From Rhyacophila brunnea (lineage: Eukaryota; Arthropoda; Insecta; Trichoptera; Rhyacophilidae): a DNA stretch of 64,000 nucleotides. A program made the position numbers and the translations under genes. Each line of letters opens with the position of its first letter. The first letter of the stretch is position 1. Shown in pieces: positions 57,619-64,000 of the stretch. The stretch is taken from NCBI GenBank assembly GCA_022495005.1, contig JAGYXB010000364.1, positions 62,001-126,000 on the forward strand. The letters run 5' to 3'. Under the pieces are notes generated by a model. It saw only the letters and a program-made list of their open reading frames with translations, was not told the DNA's origin and did no database searches.

Positions 57619-58276
57619 CAATAATCATTACATTTTAACAATTAAACAGGTACACTAATTTACACACTTATCTGTAATTTACACAAAAATAACCAAAGTT
57701 TACCCTTGAAGTTGGTACGCTTTTACAATAATATTATTTTTTTAAATGAATCCGCCATTGTCAGCAGTTATGTCCGGTGGTCCAGACAGGTTAAGGATTG
57801 CTTAGGGGCGAAGAATTAAGGAATGAATCAATACAACTTTTGAAAACCGTGGCAGTCGCGTCATTAGAAAGTATCGACATCTTAGTTTAAATAAATCACA
57901 AATATGAGGCCTCAAAATTTGTCAATGGCCCAGACCTCCACGTACCTAAAACCATCGATATTTGAGAGTAGGTATCGAAGAAATGCTCTAATCCTCAGTA
58001 AATGATATGCATGTCTTTAGATTTTTATTGCATTTCTCAGTGACAGTAAAATAGGTAGGTATGCACCCAACAAGGGCGGCACTTTTCCTAGTGACGTTGC
58101 TGATTGTCAGTGTTTTAGTGTGGCCGAAGCGCACCAGGTCTGTGACCCGGGACTTTTGTTCAGGCTGGAGCATACTTCAATCCTTCATACATATATGCAT
58201 ATGAAAAATTCTGATCATACTATTTTCACTTTGGAAAAAAAATCGTTGAAATTACTTATGCTGATTTATCATAATA
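57619..58276. other. AT-rich sequence, nothing recognised
   Basis: No supported feature. The open frames at 57988-58173 and 58120-58326 overlap on opposite strands without motifs. Confidence 0.4.
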
Positions 58277-58523
58277 CAGGGCTCGAAATGGACCGGAACG
58301 CGCCGGAGCGCAGTTCCGTTTCATAAAATTGCTAACATTATCGCTCCGTCTCGTAGACATATTAATTTGACCGTCTAAGCGAGAAAAAATGGCATTTAAA
58401 AAAATCTTATTTTTATCTTAACACTTATTTTTATAAAATACACATACTATTAGATAACTATGTCAATATGTTCGTAAAGTTATCGAGCGCTCCGGTTCGT
58501 AAAATAATCCATTTTGAGCGCTG
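58277..58523. mobile_element. hAT MITE with perfect 8-bp target duplication TCATAATA (copy 2 of the GCTCGAAATGG family)
   Basis: The left end CAGGGCTCGAAATGGACCGG and the right end, read inward, CAGCGCTCAAAATGGATTAT form the terminal inverted repeats. TCATAATA flanks it at 58269-58276 and 58524-58531. Subterminal motifs GGAACGCGCCGGAGCGC and GAGCGCTCCGGTTCG face each other. 247 bp, non-coding. The longer copy is at 37868-38516. Confidence 0.88.
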
Positions 58524-60373
58524 TCATAATATATCGTAAATCAATAACACATTACAAATGTGTATTTCTCCATAAACATAGACACTTACTACAGAAGAAA
58601 TATATATATATATACAGTCATTGAGATTCATTTAAATATATTCTGATGGTTGGTAATATAAATTTAAAAAATGCTGACTCATACTTTATAACAATCAAAT
58701 TATGCAGTCAATTTCAAGGGTGATTTATTATCAATAAAAATGCAATATATGCAAGGTCTAGTTTGCTATCATTACGGGTCTTGGATACAAGTCCGTAACA
58801 ACAAAATAAAAAAAGTAATAAAGATTCATATCGTTGGTATAAGGCAAATTCGTAAATAACTAAAATAGAAAGATAGTTAAGGATAAATACATTCTAAAGA
58901 CAATTTTAAAATTGTGTTTTCTCTATATTCTGAAAACATCAGTTTATGTATTTATTAAAAAAAGGCTGCAGGGCTGATTTTTTAATGCGGACATTTTAAT
59001 TTTTAATACTCATACTGCATCTCTATTCCATGTATCCATTGTGAGTGTAATATATTAGCGCCTGTACAAGTGCATGGATTTACTTGCAACAATAGTGTGT
59101 ATTTTCACATATCGTGACAATAACTGTTTACACATAAAAGTGATGACTGTCTCTCCAATCTCAGTCTTCAAGGGTAAACGAGACGTGATGATGTCATTAT
59201 ATGATACGATTTGACAGTCGTAAAAATCGGTTAACTTCAAAATGAGTCTCTTCAAAGTGTTGTTCATGTTTTTCCAGTAGGTTCGCCACTATCGTTATAC
59301 TGCGCAGGTTCAAAACAAATTCAACTGTCGCGTGAAAATTCAGAAGCTTCCGAACTTTTTTAATTCATGCATGCAATCTTGCAACTTGCAGGATAATACA
59401 TGTTTACACGTGCATTTTCTTGTTATTAGCCGTGATAATACGTATTGTCAGCAGTAAATCTATATAGTGTAAATAGGGTATATCGCACTAAGATTAGCGA
59501 CTTATTTATCACCCTGATTAATGGTTACGTGATTCAAATTTCCAAAAACAGTATCTAGTTTGATTTTTTTTTTTTGAAAAATATTACAATATTCTTATAA
59601 TCTCTTTTATTACCAATAAGTATTAATGTCTGCTAAGTTTTACAAATTATGTAAAGTATAACAATATCATAAATTAAAAAAATAAATTATTATTTTCCGA
59701 AAATGCCAAATTATTGGAAGTTAAATTGCAATGCAATGAAAATTTAATTCTTACATCCTGGGAATCATGTTATTTCTAACACAAAATTTTGAGATGAAGA
59801 AATCGAATAATATCTCGAAATTTTAAACCCTATTTACTACCATACGAGAAAAATTATCAGCTTTGCTGTGCAAAAATGCAGCTTTTTCATTAAAAACTTT
59901 AAATTAAATGATAAAGCTTTTATTCAATTTACATCAACTTTACAAAAAGTAAAAATAGCAAAAACTACAACATGCCAAATCATCGAAAATTATAAAAGTT
60001 TTGTGAAGCAATATTATCAACGTATTTCGGTATTACAGAATCTTTTTAAACGAAAGTGCATTATCGTGTAGTTCACGATGCACTTTATACAACACATCTG
60101 TACGTCATGATGCCTAGTATCAGAATTATTAATGACGTGTCGATGAGATTCAAATTCTAGCGTAGTCGCGTTTATTGTTCGTGCATTTTAAATCTGCATT
60201 CTCATTAAAAATCGTGTGAAAATAATATAATTAATGCATCGCAGCATAACATTATTAAAAATGCAGTTTGATGAAAAGCTTAATACACTTTTTATTATGT
60301 ATGCAATAAGAAGATCAAAGATTGACGTATCTATAACGGATATAATAATACAAAATAAGAGAGATTAAACTCT
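58524..60373. other. AT-rich sequence, nothing recognised
   Basis: About 1.85 kb. Frames at 59055-59267 (minus) and 59868-60071 have no family signature. Confidence 0.4.
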
Positions 60374-60850
60374 AATAATTACAAGATAAAAAGAACTTTT
60401 TATATGCAACGTTTTTAAATTTTTTGTTGAATCATATAATCTTGACTTGACTAGCTTAAACGATCAAAAAAAATATATTTGATAGAAATAATACTGAAAT
60501 GTCATATTGATTTCCATAGTAACGCACGTATAAATTTATATTAATAATTTAGTTGCTAGGACCCACTTAGCAACCAATAATAGTTTTACTTTTTACGGAT
60601 TTCTTCCGAAATAACTTTTCATACAAAACAGAATTAACTGAAAATGAAATCAATTCTACTTAAAGATGGCTAAAAGTATTAAAAAATGCGTTGGCATCGT
60701 GTTCTGATATATTCTAAAAATTTCAAATGTCTAGTTACTAAATGTAGTGTCTAGTAGTCGGGAAGTTAGTTAAAAATCGATTGCAAGATTTGTACCGGAC
60801 AAACAACCACCGGACAAATAAGAATACGAGCTAAGAAAAACGTTCTAAAA
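60374..60850 (+). mobile_element. M1 Tourist-like MITE copy
   Basis: A complete copy: starts TAATAATTACAAGATAAAAA and ends GAGCTAAGAAAAACGTTCTAA, with all landmarks. It carries a short internal duplication around TAGTTACTAAATGTAGTGTC then TAGTAGTCGGGAAG. Confidence 0.82.
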
Positions 60851-60979
60851 TTGGCGATAATAGATAATAGTTAGAAAGCTTCAATTTCGATTAATATAAA
60901 ATATAATTATTAGGTTCCAGTGTTTCTGTTTATCGACGTGTTTAAATGAATTTATGACACAAAATTGCTACATTAACAA
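60851..60979. other. Short AT-rich spacer
   Basis: Nothing recognised. Confidence 0.3.
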
Positions 60980-61136
60980 CTTTATGATCTAAAATAATAT
61001 TCAAAAATCAAATCAAAAATGTCACGTACGCCATTTCAAATATTCAACAAGGGTAAATTTTTTTCTTGTAAAAATGTAATTTTATGGTTAATAATTTAGC
61101 GGTAATTTAACGTAACAGTGATTTTTTTGCAGAGAC
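60980..61136 (+). repeat. Dispersed repeat E, copy 2
   Basis: AATGTCACGTACGCCATTTC, TTTTTTTCTTGTAAAAATG and GTGATTTTTTTGCAGAGAC match 54845-54978. Directly after GCAGAGAC the sequence changes to the 3' half of M1. Confidence 0.72.
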
Positions 61137-61345
61137 AAAACAGAATTAACTGAAAATGAAATCAATTCTACTTAAAGATGGCTAAAAGTAATAAAAAATG
61201 CATTGGCATCGTGTTCTGATATATTCTAAAAGTTTCAAATGTCTAGCTAGTCGGGAAGTTGGTTAAAAATCGATTACAAGATTTGTACTAGACAAACAAT
61301 CACCGGACAAATAAGAATACGAGCTAAGGAAAACGTTGTAATAAT
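61137..61345 (+). mobile_element. M1 Tourist-like MITE, 3' half only
   Basis: Begins in the middle of M1 at AAAACAGAATTAACTG and runs to the normal end GGAAAACGTTGTAATAATAA. The missing 5' half is replaced without a gap by repeat E, giving a chimeric junction. Confidence 0.78.
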
Positions 61346-61759
61346 AATAATAAAAAATAAAAAACATAAATATTGTATTAATTTAACTTGAAACTATATT
61401 GAATTTAGATATCGTCATCCAGATGTAATTCTGTATAACCAGTTGTATTGAATAAATTATGCGTAACAAAAAAAACTATTATCAAGACGTAATGTTCAAA
61501 TTATTTGTAAGTTTCAAATTACTAATTATTTCAAGTAAGATGGGCATGCATTATAAAAAAAGGTCTATCAATTTTATTCTGAATATAAATAAATACACTG
61601 AGAATTTCTTTATTTTACTTATTTTTAGCTGCAAATATCATAAGAAAAGGTTCATTTGGATGTAATATTGCATGAACTGATCCTACACATTATTAATTTT
61701 TATACTCCCAAAAGATTTTCTGTTTAAAACAAAAATAGTTTTAAGCAAGATATATTATA
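61346..61759. other. AT-rich sequence, nothing recognised
   Basis: The frame at 61459-61665 is Lys/Ile/Phe-rich with no motif. Confidence 0.4.
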
Positions 61760-62455
61760 TTCTAACAAAATACATGGTATCCACGCGAGAGCAGGGTCCA
61801 CCTCGAAATATCTGTGTGGAGCAGCAGGTATGGGAAGAGGTTCAGAGCTTCACGTACCTGGGCTCTAACCTAAACACACTCAATAAAACAACAGAAGAGG
61901 TGAACATACGACTCATAGCTGCTAATAAGTGCTTCTACGCCTGTAATGGTCTACTGAGTTCGAAAATCCTAAGCAAGAATAGCAAACTGCTTATCTACAA
62001 AACAGTTATTCGACCAGTAGCTACCTATTGCTGTGAGACATGGTGCCTCATTCAAAGGGAAGAACATAAACTGGCCATATTCGAAAGAAAGATCCTCAGG
62101 AGAATTTTCGGGCCCACATTGGAAAATGGAAGTTACGGGATAAAAATGAACCACGAGTTAGAAGAGTTAATAAAACATAAAACTGTGGTGAAATTTTGTC
62201 GATCCCAAATACTAAGGTGGGCTGGACACGTTGAGAGAATGCCTGAGCATAGGACGCCAAAAATCATGACCATGTGGATTCCACAGTGGAAACGGTCTAG
62301 GGGCAGACCAAAGAAGAGGTGGGATGACTGTATCGAAGAGGACTGGAGAAAGATGAGGAGGACTGGAGACTGGAGAGGAGCAGCCAGGGAAAGGAGCGTG
62401 TGGAGGACAATTGTAGAGGAGGCCAAATCCCGCCCCGGGATGTAGTGCCGAGAAA
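61760..62455 (+). pseudogene. RTE-type endonuclease-reverse transcriptase, C-terminal 220 residues
   Basis: An open frame of 223 codons (61774-62445) holds EEVQSFTYLGSNLN, LLIYKTVIRPVATYCCETWC, ERKILRRIFGPTLEN, FCRSQILRWAGHVERMPEHR, RSRGRPKKRWDDCIEED and ARERSVWRTIVEEAKSRPGM. This is the full standard ending of an insect RTE-type LINE protein: the end of the thumb, the WAGHV-x-R-M block, the GRP-x-x-RW block and a final W-x-x-x-V-x-x-A. The upstream catalytic domain is absent, so the copy is 5'-truncated and inert although its remaining frame has no stop. The stop is followed at once by TGCCGAGAAAAAAGAAGAAG, a short A/GAA tail, so the 3' end is complete. The intact frame suggests it is the youngest RTE-type fragment here. 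Confidence 0.9.
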
Positions 62456-62932
62456 AAAGAAGAAGAGAAGATATTATATTCTTTAATCGTTTTTATATAG
62501 GATTCCTTACTTCTCTACAATTTTTCGTCGAGCAATTACAAATTATTTGCAATGACACAAAAAAACCTTTTAATACGTACCTAACATTTTCATTCTATTC
62601 TGTTCATATCTTCAAATGTGTGTCAATATAATAATAAATAATGTTATTATTATCAAAACATTGAATTAATATTACAAAATAAAATCTTACCAATATGACG
62701 TATTTCTTGATGATTATAATTCAGTAATTGCAGGGTAAAAGTTCTCAAGTTGCATTTTTGCGGAATTAAGATGTAAATGACAATGTGTATAAAAATGTGC
62801 TCTTTTTTGTGAATCATAACTGAATTCGTCACATATAAGCAAAATAAATAGATTTTTTATTTTTTAGAAATAGTTTAAATTGAGAAAATTATTTTTAACT
62901 CTAACTAAAACTACCAAAGCACCCACGATGGC
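62456..62932. other. AT-rich sequence, nothing recognised
   Basis: No supported feature. Confidence 0.4.
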
Positions 62933-63153
62933 CGCGCGGCTTAAGCGTCGGATTATAGCATCATGGGTTCACATCCTTGGTTTGGCTAGGACACATATTG
63001 TTTTTCAATTTGTGAATGAGTCAGAGTATGGACCCAATAGGTTGAGGAAGTGGCTGACATCTACTTCTCGTAAAAAAAAAAACCTGTAATACATACCTCC
63101 ACTCTGTGGAAGCCCAATATATGATCTTATTATGATCAGAAATGGTCGGAAAA
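62933..63153 (+). repeat. tRNA-derived SINE, family A, full length
   Basis: The head CCACGATGGCCGCGCGGCTT then AAGCGTCGG, a B-box region GGGTTCACATCCTTGG, the body GAGTATGGACCCAATAGG and GGCTGACATCTACTTCTCG, and the tail TATGATCAGAAATGGTCGG are all present. The frame at 62880-63089 simply crosses it. Confidence 0.83.
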
Positions 63154-63648
63154 AATACTTATTCAAAACATTGAATATAACACAATTTCATAAACTTAAT
63201 TATACATAAATAATGTAAAATAAATAAAATCAAAACCAATTATCTCAGCTGCAACCAAACTGACTTAAGCACTTTTACTCCGAAACCACAGAATTTTTGG
63301 AAGCAATATTGTACAGATTAGTGCAATATTGTACCATCTGACCAATGCAACTCAAGATAATCAATCTGTCAAACTTGATAAACCTTTAAATTTGAACACA
63401 GGTTGGTAGCCAATCAGCTACTCTCTTATTACCACGTGACGTGGGCGCATGCTCCATTCAATAATCATACACAACATCGTTTGATCTGATACACCGGGTC
63501 CATATCATCGTATAATAACAATGTTTACATTTTGATATCTTTTGTAATAAATGCTTTGTGAAAGACCGCCGCTTCTACTCAGTGGATAGATGCAGGGGAT
63601 GCTACACGTAATATACTTTGTTGGTACCCCTTTTCTAATCTATGTACG
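63154..63648. other. AT-rich sequence, nothing recognised
   Basis: No supported feature. Confidence 0.4.
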
Positions 63649-63690
63649 ACAGGGGTCGTAAAATATGGCGGGTGGGCCGGATGAGCCACA
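63649..63690 (+). mobile_element. Possible left end of a hAT element
   Basis: CAGGGGTCGTAAAATATGGC then GGGTGGGCCGGATGAGCC closely follows the common hAT end in which CAGGGGTCGGCAAAC leads to GCGGGCCGGAT. The matching right end is not found within the window, so only this end can be noted. Confidence 0.4.
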
Positions 63691-63926
63691 GTTAAACTTG
63701 AACAACTTTGTAGTATTCGTTTAGGCAATGCTAAAATATAGAAGACGGATAGCTTTAAGTACGTGTGTTACGTTTTACTAAGCAATAAAAAAAATGTATA
63801 TTAATTGTATTAAGAGGTTTTATTAAATATCGTTCCATAATAATATCAAATTATATTTCTATTATAATTTTAGTGTTCATTGAATGAATAAAAATTTTAT
63901 AAAATTTTTTAAAAGATATTTTTTTT
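63691..63926. other. AT-rich sequence, nothing recognised
   Basis: Could be the interior of the hAT element proposed at 63649. No internal evidence. Confidence 0.3.
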
Positions 63927-64000
63927 TCGACCATGTCCGATCCCAATATCTAGGATCATAATATGATATTATGGGCCTCCACAGGGTAGAGGTTTGTATT
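63927..64000 (-). repeat. tRNA-derived SINE, family A, cut by the window edge
   Basis: TTCGACCATGTCCGATCCCA, GGATCATAATATGATATTAT and GGGCCTCCACAGGGTAGAGG followed by TTTGTATT are the 3' end of family A on the minus strand. The head should lie beyond the right border. Confidence 0.78.

Overview
This is a gene-poor, AT-rich window from an animal nuclear genome, almost certainly an insect. The R1-clade and RTE-type LINEs, the tRNA-derived SINEs, the many short hAT-type elements and the abundant TAGGTACCTACC-like and ATAATAATATTAT-like simple sequence would fit a sap-feeding hemipteran, but Lepidoptera share several of these traits and I cannot name a species. I found no convincing host protein-coding exon, no intact tRNA or rRNA gene, no CRISPR array and no operon. 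Nearly everything that can be recognised is transposable-element DNA, much of it nested, separated by AT-rich sequence in which I see nothing.

The left end (about 490-11290) is the most structured part. A decayed LINE fragment (490-895) is followed by an interspersed element whose ~105-130 bp segment, ending in (GAA)n, has expanded to about 22 tandem units (1641-3105 and 8128-9754). This array is split by a nearly complete R1-clade non-LTR retrotransposon on the minus strand (3106-8127). It has a gag-like ORF1 with three zinc knuckles and an endonuclease/reverse-transcriptase ORF2, joined by an ATGA stop-start overlap, and it sits exactly in a (GAA)n tract. A GC-rich 16-bp minisatellite (10134-10290) and a decayed jockey-like LINE follow.

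The middle (11-48 kb) holds dispersed repeats. These include a three-level nest (tRNA-derived insert in an inverted-repeat element in a LINE, 13540-14705), a hAT element with a ZBED-like transposase remnant and a perfect 8-bp target duplication (15456-16521), a second hAT-like element (21862-22611), RTE-type reverse-transcriptase tails (25830-26200, 27256-27859, 32607-33055), a two-member family flanked by TTAA (33868-34243, 52346-52739), and repeated copies of a Tourist-like MITE family called M1 here.

The right end (48-64 kb) continues with tRNA-derived SINEs (family A), one of them split by a 626-bp insertion, two short hAT-type elements with perfect 8-bp duplications (53394-54004, 58277-58523), more M1 copies, one fused to another repeat, and a well-preserved RTE-type C-terminal ORF (61760-62455). 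The parts do not work together as a pathway. The window is best read as a record of successive insertions. Family assignments come from motifs read by eye, and boundaries marked approximate were set by comparing copies within the window.
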